Below, one piece after another: positions 31,012 to 43,536 of a DNA stretch of 64,000 nucleotides. Under the pieces are notes generated by a model. That model was not told the origin of the DNA and did not search any database. It worked only from the letters and a program-made list of their open reading frames with translations. The stretch's first letter is position 1; each line of letters starts with the position of its first letter. Origin of the DNA: Gonocerus acuteangulatus (lineage: Eukaryota; Arthropoda; Insecta; Hemiptera; Coreidae); the NCBI GenBank assembly GCA_946811695.1, contig OX328125.1, forward strand, positions 109,154,715-109,218,714, written 5' to 3'. A program made the translations under genes and the position numbers.

Positions 31012-32085
31012 TACTGGCTATCATTGCCTAGAAGTTCCTGCATATCATTCGGGATGTTCAAGTTGCATCGTCTTTGGCAGTCTGTGAGTATGTGTTTAAT
31101 CCTAAGTTCTTTGTTACATATACTGCATATAGGTTTATCTCGTCTTGTCATTAAGTATTCGTGAGTTAGTCGAGTATGTCCAATCCTTAGTCTAGCATGA
31201 ATTATAATTCATAACAAATAATTATTTGTTCACGTCTGTTATCTCGATGACTAGAAGGTCATTCGTCAATTGTGTTTTTTATTGTCCGGAGTTTATTGTC
31301 AGCTAGTTGTGTCCATATGTAGTTCCAATGTTGTTTTATTGTCCGGAGTTTATTGTCAACTAGTTGTGACCATATGTAGTTCCAATGTTGTTTTATTGTC
31401 CGGAGTTTATTGTCAGCTAGTTGTGTCCATATGTAGTTCCAATGTTGTTTTATTGTCCGGAGTTTATTGTCAGCTAGTTGTGTCCATATATAGTTCCAAT
31501 GTTGTTTTATTGTCCGGAGTTTATTGTCAGCTAGTTGTGTCCATATGTAGTTCCAATGTTGTTTTATTGTCCGGAGTTTATTGTCAGCTAGTTGTGTCCA
31601 TATGTAGTTCCAATGTTGTTTTATTGTCCGGAGTTTATTGTCAGCTAGTTGTGTCCATATGTAGTTCCAATGTTGTTTTATTGTCCGGAGTTTATTGTCA
31701 GCTAGTTGTGTCCATATGTAGTTCCAATGTTGTTTTATTGTCCGGAGTTTATTGTCAGCTAGTTTTGTCCATATGTAGTTCCAATGTTTTTTATTGTTGT
31801 AGTTTTTGTCTGTTATTTACTGTAAGTCACAAGTGAGATGTTTGGCTGCATTTTTTGCCTCATGATCAGCAATTGAGATCTTCATGGCCAGGTAGCCAGT
31901 TCATGGCTATGTTTCTGTTTAGAGTTTGTGTCTTGTTAAGAATTTCTATCAGAAGTGGATGAGTTGTATATATATATCTGTAAGTGTTTTAAGTGCGCTT
32001 AAAGAGTCAGTAAATAGTACTATGTCCCTATTGTCAGTTTCAGGTATATTATTCAGATGTAAAAAATGATTATGTACATAGAGAT
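31012..32085 (-). pseudogene. LINE RNase H domain fragment split by a VNTR
   Basis: The minus strand reads, from 32080 down: VLFTDSLSALKTLTDIYIQL and TLNRNIAMNWLPGHEDL (RNase H active-site strand and WLPGH block). It then passes through repeated units WNYIWTQLADNKLRTIK, and at 31200-31012 ARLRIGHTRLTHEYLMTRRD and CSICNKELRIKHILTDCQ. This is the C-terminal half of a Jockey/I-type ORF2. Stops and frame shifts show it is dead. Confidence 0.75.
31275..31790. repeat. 57-bp VNTR, about 9 units
   Basis: Exact period 57 bp with the unit core 'ttgtccggagtttattgtca' and 'gctagttgtgtccatatgta'. Because 57 is a multiple of 3, both strands stay open: a 19-residue repeat on each. The unit encodes the W..W..L..NKLR.IK segment of the surrounding LINE on the minus strand. 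Confidence 0.95.
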
Positions 32086-32101
32086 CTCCAGGCCCAACGG
32101 A

Positions 32102-32576
32102 CTTAGAACTGCACCTTAAAAAAAAACCTTAGAAACAGACATACAGCGGAGCGGAGCAGGGCGACTGCGAGCGATTGACGTCGCACACATACCTAGCGAC
32201 ACGTGCGGGAGCTCAGTTTCAACATGTCACGGTCTGAATTCACACGACATTCATTAATATGTCCGTTTCTATTCATCCTAAATGATCGCTTCTGATGTCA
32301 TTTTAAAGCAAATACAATACTCTATTCAACTACATCATTAGCAATTTCGCCAGTCGAATTATAACGGGTAGCGTTCTGTAATTTGAGTATACTTTTTAAT
32401 AATTATATACAAATAATATAACTCTTTCTTTTTTTCACAAAACGCAAAACTAAACCCAAAAACAAAAATATATCTAGTAGTAAAATGTTTAAAAAAAAAT
32501 TGATTTATTTAGTGTAATAATGAGAATTTTAAGTTGAAGAATATACAGGGTGAATCGCAAGTTAATGACAATCCTT
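32102..32576. other. No gene seen
   Basis: A GC-rich patch at 32145-32220 ('gcggagcggagcagggcgac', 'tagcgacacgtgcgggagct') stands out from the AT background. The rest is AT-rich. No element is recognised. Confidence 0.5.
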
Positions 32577-32580
32577 CAGA

Positions 32581-32634
<54 letters not shown>

Positions 32635-33001
32635 CTGTTCGCTCTCTCTCTGTAGCTCAAAAATGGTCCGTTTTTGATGGAATTTGGTGCAAAAATCTTT
32701 CGTCGGCTTGTTGGCCATATGCTTGCAAGTACTTGTTTTATAGGTTTCTTCGCGTAGGAAAAATAATGAACCCGTTTTTAAGGCGGTATCTGTAACAGTC
32801 TTTAAGAAAAGTGGAACATATATTTTTGTAACTTGTAATTTTCGATTTGGGTACTTATAATCATGGGGTTCAATTGAAATATTTTTTACATGTTTGAATC
32901 TAAACGAAGATGTTATGTGGTTACTTTTAGACTTAAGAAAGTATTCGAAAAAATATATTTTTGGACCTTTTTTGGTACCTTCCTATATTTATATATATAT
33001 A
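32577..33001 (+). mobile_element. CGCGGTTCC-family internal fragment
   Basis: TA tract (32586-32630), 'tttgtctgttcgctctct', 'aatggtccgtttttgatg' and 'gggtacttataatcatgggg'. Neither end is present; the following palindromic element begins in its TA sequence. Confidence 0.6.
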
Positions 33002-34682
33002 CAGGGTGTCCCGTAAATGTCTAGTCATATTGTGATAGTTGTGTGAGGGGTGATAGAGGACCCTTAGGGGAACAAAAAATGTTATATGACGATTTCCCGA
33101 ATTCTCGCCCCTAAGGGAGAAAACGTCGTTTTGTCGTTTTTTCGAGACAAACGTGGTTTTTAAGAGAATAATCTTTGTAGCTCCGTCCCAGGTAGTACTA
33201 CTAGAAAGAGAGCGAAACCAATCGAAAGCTGAGTAAATTTACAATAAGACTAGTTGAGAGTAAATGTAAAAATAAATGAATGTAAGTATGTATATCTTAC
33301 CAAAAGAAAGCTATTCTAAATTTCCTGACATTTTCTTGATATTTCTTTCCAGCGTTACTCCTCAATGGGCAGGATCAGAGATTTCCGGGTTTCAAAAAAA
33401 CTTATTCATTTAACCAGCTTTCCATTCATGTATCACAACCCTGTGTTATTGAAGTATTTGAACGATTTAAGAACAAAAGTTTAAAAAAAAAACATGGATC
33501 TGTGAAAAGAAAATTATATTTTTTTCTTTAGTTTGTTCAAAAAGCTGAAGAGAAATATTTATTTTTATAAATTTTTACATAAATATTAGGTAAATATTTA
33601 CTTAAAACAATAAAAAAAAAATACTTCCACGAACATAAAAAAATGCCTAAAACAGTAAATAAATAAAATACACAATTTGTTAATTACAGTAACTAATACT
33701 GGGTCCAGGAGGCGGCCATTAATGAACCCCAACCATATATTAACCTCAAAAATTACTATTTTTACCTAGATCACGCATTTGAACATATTTTTACAGGTAT
33801 TTATTTAGAAAACAAATGCTTTACCTTGAATTGATACTGATGGCTATGCTTGTGAAACTCACTGGGATTCTCGTGAGCCCATGCGTTTTTGTTGTGGTAA
33901 TTAAAAATTCTATCCCTCATAAATAAGATGTACATAGTCCTGTAAAAATGTGTTCAAATGCGTGATATATATTCAAATTTTTGAGGTTAATGGACACAGT
34001 ATTAGTTACCTGAATTAATAAATTCAAAATAAATGTGTATTTTATTAATTTACAGTTTTAGGAATTTTTTTTATATTCGTGGAAGTAATTTTTTTTATTG
34101 TATTAAGTAAATATTTACTTAATATTTATGTAAACATTTATAAAAATAAATATTTCTCTTCAGCTTTTTGAACAAACTGAAGAAAAAAATATAATTTTCT
34201 TTTCACATATCCATGTTTTTTTTTTTTAACTTTTGTTCTTAAACCGTTCAAATACTTCAATAACACAGGGTTGTGATACATGAATGGAAAGGTGGTTAAA
34301 TGAATAAGTTTTTCTGAAACCCGGAAAACTCAGATCCTGCCCATTGAGGAGTAACGCTGGAAAGAAATATCAAGAAAATCTCAGGAAATTTGGAATAGCT
34401 TTCTTTGGTAAGATTTACATACATACATTCATTCATTTTTACGTTTACTTCCAACTAGTCGTATAATAAATTTACTCAGCTTTCGATTGGTTTCTAGTAG
34501 TACCACCTGGGACGGAGCTACAAAGATTATTCTCTTAAAAACCACGATTGTCCCGAAAAATCGACAAAACGACGTTTTCTCCCTTATGGGGGAGAATTCG
34601 GGAAATCGTCATAGAGCATTTTTCGTTCCCCTAAGGGTCCTCTATCACCCCTCACAATATGACTAGACATTTACGGGACACC

Positions 34683-34685
<3 letters not shown>
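33002..34685. mobile_element. 1.7-kb palindromic CAGGGTG element
   Basis: Starts CAGGGTGTCCCGTAAATGTC and ends with its complement; both sides are TA-rich. The arms run about 750-800 bp (33002-33800 and 33935-34685) around a roughly 135-bp centre. No frame codes for a transposase. The ends and TA flanks fit a non-autonomous IS630/mariner-type element. A second, shorter copy is at 53871-55161. Confidence 0.75.
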
Positions 34686-34741
<56 letters not shown>

Positions 34742-34821
34742 GCGCTAATGGCCTCGATGCAGAAACGCCATTATATATAAGCGGGGTTCCTCCCTACGGG
34801 GAGAGGGAGGAACCGCGCTAA
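34686..34821 (-). mobile_element. TA tract, SINE-A scrap and reversed left end of CGCGGTTCC family
   Basis: TA run to 34738, then 'ggcgctaatggcctcgatgc' (SINE-A body), then 'ataagcggggttcctcccta' and 'gagggaggaaccgcgctaa' (34777-34821), the family's hairpin end in reverse. Confidence 0.65.
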
Positions 34822-35130
34822 AAAATAATAAACCTTCGTATATTTTAGTAAATATCTTGCGAACGGTTGGGAAATCGTGGTAAGTGGAACATGACCATTT
34901 CCAGCCTATGTCAATCGAAGAAATAAGTGCTTAAAACTTCAATTGTGTTTGTTTTGTTCTTTTAAACGGTTTTTTTTTTTTTTTTTTTTTTTTTGTCGTT
35001 GCCTAACTGACTAATTGGTTGTTTTTTGTTTTTTTTTGTTTTGTTTTTTTAAATTGCATCTATCTGTAAAATTATTATTATAGTAAAATCAGAGAAGAAA
35101 TATAAGAAACGTTTTGGTAATAGTATTTGC
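34822..35130 (+). mobile_element. CGCGGTTCC-family internal fragment
   Basis: Contains 'atatcttgcgaacggttggg', 'aaatcgtggtaagtgg' and 'gaagaaataagtgcttaaaa', internal blocks of the family. Confidence 0.55.
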
Positions 35131-36590
35131 CTGGAGCTAACGTTGAGAAGATTGGAGACTCATTTTTTCCAGGCATAGGTAGAGGACCTACCTGTCATCT
35201 GTTACGTATTTGGGGTCATAAAAGTCTGTTGGACTTAGTTATTAATTGTCTGTTGACAATTATCAACGATGTTGACTCATTCTTTTCATCCAAAATTAAT
35301 GCTATGAATGCCAGGTAGTTTTCCGGAAACACCATCCTAAAAATACAGCTCAAAAATGTAGTAAGTGCCCCATAAGGTACTCGAAACACTTAATTATTCA
35401 TTATTCCGAATGACTTTTTCCAAACACTGCAGTCATTGTATGCAAATCGAGAATTTATGAATTTTAAAATTTTAGAAATATTATTTCTAACACAATTGGT
35501 GCATTGAAGGCAATTCCATACTTGCGCTTACATTGTTGAGAAGTTCTGTATTAATCTCTTTGTCTTGCAAGAGACAACATAGTATCAGTTCACCCCAGTT
35601 CAATCAAGTTATTAGAGGAAACATTACTTTATAGATACATATATATATCTACCAAGGTATGATCTATTTATGTCATTAAATCATTATTTTTTTCCCCACC
35701 AGAATAAAAGCTTGATACATTTTTTTCGGTTAACCCCTGCAATCATCAAATGCTGTATTTTCGGGTTGTCAAGCTTCCTAAAAAGCTACATATGTGTGCC
35801 TAGAGAATGTTTTCAGTAAGACTATCGCTGAAAATTAAGCTCACTCTTGAAGAAAGTGGCAGAAGTTGCTCTACAAAATTGTTTAAAACATTAGCTTATA
35901 TTGGTGACACACAGTGGGGCCAAACGACACACAGTGGGCCAGGTTGCACTTTTACCGCGAAAAAATTGAAATATTTTGTATCGACAGAATGATGTAAAAC
36001 CTATTAGAATGTAACCAGAAGTCTTTCTAGATTATGTTCTAAAAAGTGGGGCTTAGAATATTTACGTTAAAGCGAGCCTGCGATTTTTGAATGCTTCAAA
36101 ACTGTTTAACTCAAGACTATACACTAGTCTGCGATATTTTGACTTGGTGACTAAAGTTTTCTTTTCATTTATACTTCGACCTTTATGTCGGCACAAGGTA
36201 AATAACATATTTTACTATTTGAATAGATCTAAACATGTTTTAAAATATCTACTCGACGTTTTTCTTATTTAAATATTAATTTTCAAAAGTGAAAAATGCA
36301 TAAAACGTTATCCTGAAAGAATCAGGTGCGTAACTGATCAAAAGAAATTTTTAAATGGGGTGAAATTTTCATTTGTATTCAACTTATGATTGAAATTTAA
36401 ACATTTTTCAAGAGATGCGGCTGTCCAGGAATTGGAAAGCTCCCTCGTGGCATTTGTATTACCGCGAAAAGATGTTGACATCTTGTGTAAAAAACAAATT
36501 TCAAATGATAAAAGGGCTTGGTTTAACCGCGAATTTATAAATATAATTTTAAAATACGTAAATTATAGAACGCGGTAAACAATAAAATCT
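35131..36590. other. Non-coding, nothing recognised
   Basis: Short frames of about 60 codons only, no splice-flanked coding signal and no repeats I can define. Host intergenic DNA or very old repeats. Confidence 0.4.
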
Positions 36591-36765
36591 CTAAATTTAG
36601 TAATAACAAATAATTTAATAGTATTAATTAATAGTAAATAAGTATAATAAATAATAATAATATTGAATAAACTATGTCATTTAATTAATAATATAATTAA
36701 GTATTAATAAAGCTTTAAGAAAATGCTATCTGTACCACTGTGCGACATTTCGTGTATAAAAAAAG
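36591..36765. repeat. Interspersed repeat shared with window start
   Basis: Matches about 170-320, ending 'ccactgtgcgacatttcgt'. Confidence 0.55.
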
Positions 36766-37436
36766 TCCGACTCGCAGGAACTGCATCATTTTAGCGCGGT
36801 TACGTACATCTCGAAGAAATGGAATAGATTAGCATCACAAATCACAGGAAACTGACAGTAGCCAACTTTCACAGAAGCGGATAATTCTTAATCTGTATAA
36901 GTCAATACAATTATGTACTGAAAACGTGCTTACTCTTCGACTACTGCTGAGAAGGCTCTATTCTAAACAACCAAAAATTCGTTGCCATTTTAAGTATCTT
37001 GTTTTACTAGCAAATTCGTTTTACTGTTATAATCAACTGTAAATGTGTGCTTCATGGCGAATAAAATTCCATTCTGTCGTGGGTTAAATCTTTCTATAAA
37101 ATAAGAAATAACGATAACTTCAGTTTAAGGCTATGAGGAAGGTTATATAGACAGGAGAATTCAAAACAAACTACATCATCATGATATTAGCCACAGCCCT
37201 ATTGATTACCACAGCCACTCCAAACTTATTACCAATACCTTTCACCGTTTCTTAGCTTATTTTACTACAATACTAATTTTACTGATAAATGCAATATAAA
37301 ACAAAAAAGAAACGATTAAAAAGTGAGATAAACAAAGAGAAAAACCCTTTTAAAACAACAAAACAAACACTTTTAAGTTTTAAGCGCTTATATCTCTGAT
37401 TGACGTTGCCCCATCAAATATTGCTTCAGAACCTTT
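36766..37436 (-). mobile_element. CGCGGTTCC-family element, reversed, left end lost
   Basis: Begins TCCGACTCGCAGGAACTGC and 'agcgcggttacg'. Its following 100 bp ('tcacaaatcacaggaaactg') is the inverse of 51865-51920. It runs head-on into the next forward copy. Confidence 0.6.
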
Positions 37437-38773
37437 TTAGCGCGGTTCCTCCCTCGATGCATAGGGAGGAACCCCGCTTATAAGGTTGATCTCATGAAAC
37501 AATCCAGATGTGCCGACTAGAAAATTTTGTGTTTCAGAACCCCTAGAGACCGAAAATATCGGTGGTTCAAATTTGTGTATACATATATATATGATTGTCT
37601 GTTCGCTCATTTCCGGCCCCCCTAATGGTCCAATTTTGATGAAATTTAGTACAAAAATCGTTCGTCTAATTTGAAAGGTCAGGTTCGTTAACCAGCAGAA
37701 TCCGCCAACCGGAACATGGTTTTTGGAGCGCATGTCGCGCGAAAAAATCGTCCCGCTTAATTCATATGCTTGCAAGTACTCTTTTTATAGGCTTCTTGGC
37801 CTAGGAAAACGAATGAAACCATTTTCAAGGCGATATCTCTAACCGTTCCTGAGAAAAGTGGAATCAATGTTTTTGTAAGTCATTATTTTTTTGTAGGTAC
37901 TTAGAATCGATAGCTTTAACCGTTTTCGAGAAAATTGGAAAAATAGTTGTTGAATAACGTTTTTGGTTTGGGTACTTAAAATCATGGGATTCAGTTGAAA
38001 CATTTTTCGCATGTTCGAATTTCATCAAAACTAATATGTTAAAATTTTTGTTACGTTTGGAGTTAAGGAAGGATTAGAATAAAATATTTTATTAACAGAC
38101 ATGAAAAGTTTTGGGAATTTCGTATACTTTCCCTAATATCTCGAAAACTGTTGGGAAACCGTGATAAGTGGATAGATACTATTTGAAAGCTTTCTAAATG
38201 CTCTACAAAAAAGATTCTGAAACAATTTTTGATTAGGCGATGTCAATCGGAGAAATAAGTGCTTAAACTTTGAAGTAATTGATTTCGTTTATTCGAACGG
38301 TTCTTTTTGTCTGTTTTTATTCCTTGTTATTTTTTGTAATTGCTTATAGTTGGATAATGTATTTGACAAAAAAACAGATTAAGTAAAATAAGAAAACGAA
38401 TTTATTGTTAGAAATATAGCTTGCCAAGAGAAAGAGATTCGATGACGTCTTTTGAATATTTTCAATTGCCTTTATGCTGTTGGTTTTTTTATTTTATTTT
38501 TTAATTGATTTTATTTGTAGAATTATTATCTACTATAGTAAAAGAACACAAGAAAATGTGAAAATTTTGATATTTTCCAATGCATTGAAACGTATGAAAT
38601 CAAGTATCTGTAGAAGAGGATTCTAGGGTCTGGCGGACCCGACCAAGTAAAGTCATAAATCCCTTTGAACAAAGGCCGAGCAAAATATTATCTGTTTCTA
38701 TTTTAAGCTTTTCAAATGACAATAGGGATATGAGCGGAACCGCGCTAAGATGATGCAGTTCCTGCGAGTCGGA
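37437..38773 (+). mobile_element. CGCGGTTCC-family element, full copy
   Basis: Left hairpin end at 37437-37480, a very short TA tract (about 37580-37592), internal blocks, and right end GGAACCGCGCTAAGATGATG .. GAGTCGGA at 38736-38773. Confidence 0.75.
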
Positions 38774-39375
38774 CTTTTTGTAGATAATTTAGATAGCATT
38801 CGAATAGCCACTTTCCACTTACCACGATTTCCCAACCGTTATCGAGATATTTACGAAAAATGTATGAAGATCCGAAAACTTTTCATATCTATCAATAAAA
38901 TATTTTTTCCCGCATACTTCCTTAACTCCAAATATAACCAAAATTTAAACATGTTAGTTGGGATTAATTTCCAAGATATAGAAAATATTTCAAGTGAACC
39001 CCGTGATTCCAAGTACCCACAAAAAAATAATGGCTTACAAAAACATTGATTCCACTTTTCTCAGAAATGGTTACAGATATCGCCTTAAAAATGGTTTCAT
39101 TCGTTTCCCTATGTTAAGAAACCTATAAAACAAGTAGCTGCAAGCGTATGAACTCAAAAACTTGAGCGTTACGATTTTTTTTCTCGCGAATTTCGTGCTA
39201 AACACTACCTTCCAGTGGGCGGATTCTGCTGGTTAGCGAACTTGACCTTTCAAATTATACGACAGATTTTTGCACCAAATTTCATCAAAATCGGACCATT
39301 TTTGAGCTTGCTAGAGAGTGAACAGACAATCATATATATATACAGAAATTTGAACCACCTATATTTTCGTGATTT
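38774..39375 (-). mobile_element. CGCGGTTCC-family fragment, reversed
   Basis: 'cacgatttcccaaccgttat' and 'agatatttacg', then 'ccagtgggcggattctgctg', 'ttcatcaaaatcggacca' and a short TA tract, all in reverse. It ends where the FAR duplication begins. Confidence 0.6.
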
Positions 39376-39470
39376 TGAAAGGAAAGGCCTCACACCAGTT
39401 CTGGCTGGACCCCTGTAGCCCCCCCCCCGTTGCAGTTTATAAAGTAACTTTCAACAATCAAAATAAAAAG

Positions 39471-39586
39471 TCCGACTCGCAGGAACTGCGTCATCTTAGC
39501 GCCAAGAATCCTATTAAACGAGTACCTGCAAGCGTATGATGTACGCGTAACGATTTTTTCCCCGGGAAATTCGCTTAAAAACCTTT
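39471..39586 (-). mobile_element. CGCGGTTCC-family stub upstream of FAR 2
   Basis: Right end TCCGACTCGCAGGAACTGCG followed by about 95 bp, then cut off at 'gcttaaaaacc'. The ancestral copy is at 982-1343. Confidence 0.65.
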
Positions 39587-39644
39587 ATTTGGTTGGTTTG
39601 CTTTAACTTTAAATAATCTATTAACTTTGTAGATTATCATAGAA

Positions 39645-39836
39645 ATGGTGGAGTCTATATCAGAATTCTACGCCGGGCAGACAATCCTGGTGACCGGTGG
39701 TAGCGGCTTCATGGGTAAGGTTCTGATAGAGAAACTGCTCCGAAGCTGTCCCGATCTAGACACCATCTTTATGATCATACGAAGCAAGAAAGGCAAGTCT
39801 ATCGAAGAGAGGTGGGCTCAGATCACATCATTACCG
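39645..39836 (+). CDS. FAR 2 exon 1
   Basis: 64 codons, ATG to TTACCG|GTAACA. It is identical to FAR 1 exon 1 except K13T and Y42F and about six synonymous changes. The TGGSGFMG loop is kept. The gene would encode a second acyl-CoA reductase if its later exons exist outside the window. Confidence 0.85.
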
Positions 39837-40145
39837 GTAACAATCTTCATCATCATAGATGGATAATATAGAATTAACACTAGAATACAGGTGAAGGGGA
39901 AGAATGATTGAATATGGGACTCGTTGAACGAGGTTCTCCATGAATCTCATACCTGAGAATAAGAAGGAATAGAGTAAGAATTCGCAGGCACTGCCAGTAG
40001 AAGTTTCCCGTATGTTCAGGAAGTAATTTATTATTTTACTTACACCTGAAAAGGCATGAAACATTTATGAATGATTATGAAACAAGCTCAACAGTTTTAA
40101 AGCTTCCAGTTTAGAAAAATCAAAATATATCTGAAATAAAGTAGG

Positions 40146-40888
40146 TAAATGTGAAGGAGCGCGGTCTCCACACCGATCCTTTTGAAATTTTGCACTATAA
40201 CGTATTTTGATGCACTAAACACGAATCCGTTAAAAAAAAAAGCTCGCTTTTCACTAGGGAAGAAGTTATCAAACACTAAAGTTCACTGTTGTGCGGGTTC
40301 TGAAAGGTAATGTAACCTACTATGTTTGTCAACATGCGCATGCGCGGGTATGGAAAAGTTCGTAATAAGGATGTCTAATTGAAATTTACCATCAATTATT
40401 TATCAATTTATCTCCAGTTAGTTATTCAAAAATACTTTTTTTTAAATAATAAACCATTCTTTAATTTTTTTTTTTTAATTTTAAGAAGATATCAAAACTT
40501 TAGTCAATCCAACTCGCTAAAATTAATAGAATTCTATTAATTTTAGCGAATTGGATTGGCTAGGGGTTTTGATATCTTCTTGAGCGAGCGGAAACGCATA
40601 GCACGTATGCCCAAAAGCGACAATTTACGACCAAGTCAGCTACCACAAGGTGAGTCTAAATTTCAATTACACTTCGTCATTAAGGACTATTGCGCATGCG
40701 CGTGTTTACAAATACGATGTTACTCCGTCTTTTATAACTTCCATAACAGTGAACTTTAGTGCTTAATAACTTCTTTCCTAGTGAAAAGCGAGCTTTTTTT
40801 TTAACGGATTCGTGTTTAGTGCATCAAAATACGTTATAGTGCAACATTTCAAAAGAATCGGTGTGGAGACCACGCTCCTTCACATTTA
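40146..40888. mobile_element. Fold-back MITE in FAR 2 intron 1
   Basis: Ends TAAATGTGAAGGAGCG and the complement; the arms match for about 150 bp ('ggtctccacaccgat', 'gtgaaaagcgagctt'). The centre is a perfect 32-bp palindrome around GAATTC (40516-40547) flanked by 'gatatcttctt' in mirror. It is absent from FAR 1. Confidence 0.75.
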
Positions 40889-40997
40889 ACATAAAATATT
40901 TAGTGTATAAACTATGGTTCCTTACTAAATTATTCTAGAAAATAAGTTTATAATATTATGTTTTGTATGAAACTTGATTATGTTTGAATGTTTTCAG

Positions 40998-41105
40998 CTG
41001 TTCGATAAACTGAAGTCCACTAGACCTGAAAATCTGAATAAAGTTCGTCTTATTCCTGGAGAGCTGAGCAAAGAAGATCTGGGAATATCCAACGAGCATA
41101 AGGAG
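40998..41105 (+). CDS. FAR 2 exon 2
   Basis: 36 codons between TTTTCAG and GTTAGT. Compared with FAR 1 it has A75E and R89K and is otherwise identical. Confidence 0.85.
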
Positions 41106-41120
41106 GTTAGTCTTAAAATG

Positions 41121-41124
<4 letters not shown>

Positions 41125-41180
<56 letters not shown>

Positions 41181-41220
41181 ATACATACACACACATTCGC
41201 GTCTGTGTGTGTGTGTGTAT
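41125..41220. repeat. (TA)n plus (CA/TG)n microsatellite
   Basis: Expanded counterpart of 2251-2335. Confidence 0.9.
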
Positions 41221-42013
41221 TTGTGTTAGGTCGGAATATTCTAAATGTAACTTCTTGGGTTATAAATACAGTGAAAGGAACAAAGCTGTAATAGCAATAT
41301 TTTCATTTAATATAAATTATATTAGCTTCAATTGAATCCTCACAATGGAGCAAGGTTCTTCATATAAAATGTTTGACAATGTTCCTATAAATTATAGAAA
41401 TAATAATTTCATTTTTAATTTAAACTAGTGATATTTACTCAGTGAAAATGGTTAAACTTCTGTTTTCATGTGACAAAAACATTTATGATAATTTTAAAAA
41501 CTTGTGTTCGGATACTGTCACAAAGAAATACATGGCCCTCTGCTTCTGACAAGGACTGTAACATTCTATTTAATTGGTACCTAGTTTTAGGAATTTGTAA
41601 TTTTAACTTTTCCACTGGAATAAAAATTTGTAATGTGTAAATTTTATGTAATATCGGTAAATTAGGATCAGTGGGTTAGCAGGATAGAGAATCAAGAGTC
41701 ACAATGAAGATGGATCGAGATAAAAGCACAGATAGAACTGAACCACCCAGGGAGTATCTATTCTCCAAACCCATTGGAAGTACTTTAAATTGAATCCGCT
41801 GCAAAGATAAAATAAGAGAGACTACAGACTTAAAGCATGTACAGCATCTGGTAACGGGCTGTTTGTGTGATGGTTTCATCAATTTCCTTTTGGAGTCAAT
41901 GATACTCTGGATAGTTTATAGATTGATGGAATATAGATTTTATATCAATTGATCGTGGAATGAAAGTGTGACTTCTAATATTTCATATTTTAGGAAAGTT
42001 TAACAGAAAAAAG
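41221..42013. other. FAR 2 intron 2 sequence, no gene seen
   Basis: Matches 2336-2500 and 3044-3660. No coding signal. Confidence 0.7.
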
Positions 42014-42302
42014 TCCGACTCGCAGGAACTGCAGCATCTTAGCGCGGTTCCGTTCATGTCCCTAGTGCCATTTGATAAGCTTAGAAAAGAAATAAACTTT
42101 TTTTTTTTTTTATATATCTCGTGAAAATTGTCAAAATCCTCTCGAAAATCTCGAATAAAAGTGATATTAAGGCGTCAGGGACACCGACAGTAGCTAACTT
42201 TAACACAGAAGCGGAAATTACAGAATCTGGCTCTCATTCTAAAGCAAAGCTCTATAAATCATTACAAAATATGCCTAATAAAGCCTTTCTTGAGGATACA
42301 GA

Positions 42303-42530
42303 AGCATGGGCGTATATGAGGGGGGGCTGAGGGGGCTGCAGCCCCTCCCGAAATTTTGAATTGATGATAAAAACTTCTCGTAAAACCCTTAAAAATAAAT
42401 TAAATAAGATCACTTAGTTCATAAAACATATTTTATTTTACGTGTAATAGTGTTTTAGTTGCCTAAAACTATTCCAAGCTCTAAATATTTAGTATTCCAT
42501 ACCCTGGAAATGGACAAGGACAAATAAAAG
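42303..42530. mobile_element. Fragment of GGGGCTGCAGCCCC element
   Basis: Starts 'atgggcgtatatgagg', 'gggggctgcagcccctccc', then 'tcacttagttcataaaaca' and 'tagtattccataccctgg'. The same family is found at 55265-55550 and 56480-57505. Confidence 0.55.
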
Positions 42531-43520
42531 TCTTGACGAATAACAAGTCAAGAAAAAAAACTTTATTTAACAAAATAAAACAAAGTTTAGCTGCCCAACT
42601 ACAATAGAAAAATATACCTAATTAAGTCTATGGAGTAGACACAAATGGACCAAAAACAAGTCTCGTGGAATATTGTTTTTTTTCTAATTAAATACTTTTT
42701 ATCAATATTTAGAATATAACCTTTGTTGAAAACTATTGATTGCTAATTGATGAATCGGTTTACAACTAAGTAGTCTTTATGAATATTTAGTATATAACCT
42801 TATGTTTGGATCTGAGTTTTTGGGGTGCTCTCCGCCTAGGCTTTGTATTTGTGTCGGCAGATACCTGGGGTATATTTACAGCTCTTGAGGATTAACTCTT
42901 AGCAGGTAAATTTCCTGCGGCCCCCTTGTTTCTACGGGCATTGAACCGCCATATTCGCTCATAGTATCTAACCGTTGTGAAGTTTATTTTTTGGATTTAG
43001 GACTTAATATACATATGTAAACTAAATCATAGCAAGAAGTAATCCTCCGTCGTCGGTTTTTAACTATGTAGACTCGCTAATGTTATCCGATCTTAGATAC
43101 ATCGTATTTAAAATCCTCAGCAAAAACACGACATTTCATCAGAATCCCCTGCTGAATAAAACTTATATAGAATAATATGCAAAATAAAGCCTATCTAGTG
43201 GATAAAAATAGAGGAAGAAAGCCGTTCGTGGTGGTAGAAAATCTTATTTCGCTCAGAAATCTCCGAAATATTGTCACTAATTTTACGTATCCTGTTTTAT
43301 AGCCAAATAGATTTATATTCTATAATCAATAAGAAAAACCTACTAACAATAAAAAACTATGGGTAACAGATGAAAATAGGGAATACCAAGAATAATTCTA
43401 AAGAACGAAATCAACACCAGTACTGTAATCTAGATATTCATACGGCATCTTCGAATTCTAACAAACAAAATATTGATTCTAATTATACGTATCCTGTTTT
43501 ATTGACAAATACATTTGACT
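42531..43520. other. Mixed repeat interior, no gene seen
   Basis: Includes scraps such as 'cttttatccacaatatttag'-like AT-rich sequence and, from about 43250, reversed internal blocks of the CGCGGTTCC family ('tacgtatcctgttttat'). Confidence 0.4.
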
Positions 43521-43536
43521 ACTATAAGCAATTAAA
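43521..43536. repeat. RTE target-site duplication, left
   Basis: ACTATAAGCAATTAAA, identical to 45651-45666. Confidence 0.85.

Noticed and set aside
31270..31836. 188-codon open frame on the plus strand
   Set aside because: It is the antisense reading of a 57-bp tandem repeat; the period divides by three, so no stop can occur. The minus strand matches a LINE RNase H region.
35131..36590. Several 60-67 codon frames
   Set aside because: Random-length frames in AT-rich DNA with no splice sites, motifs or duplication support.
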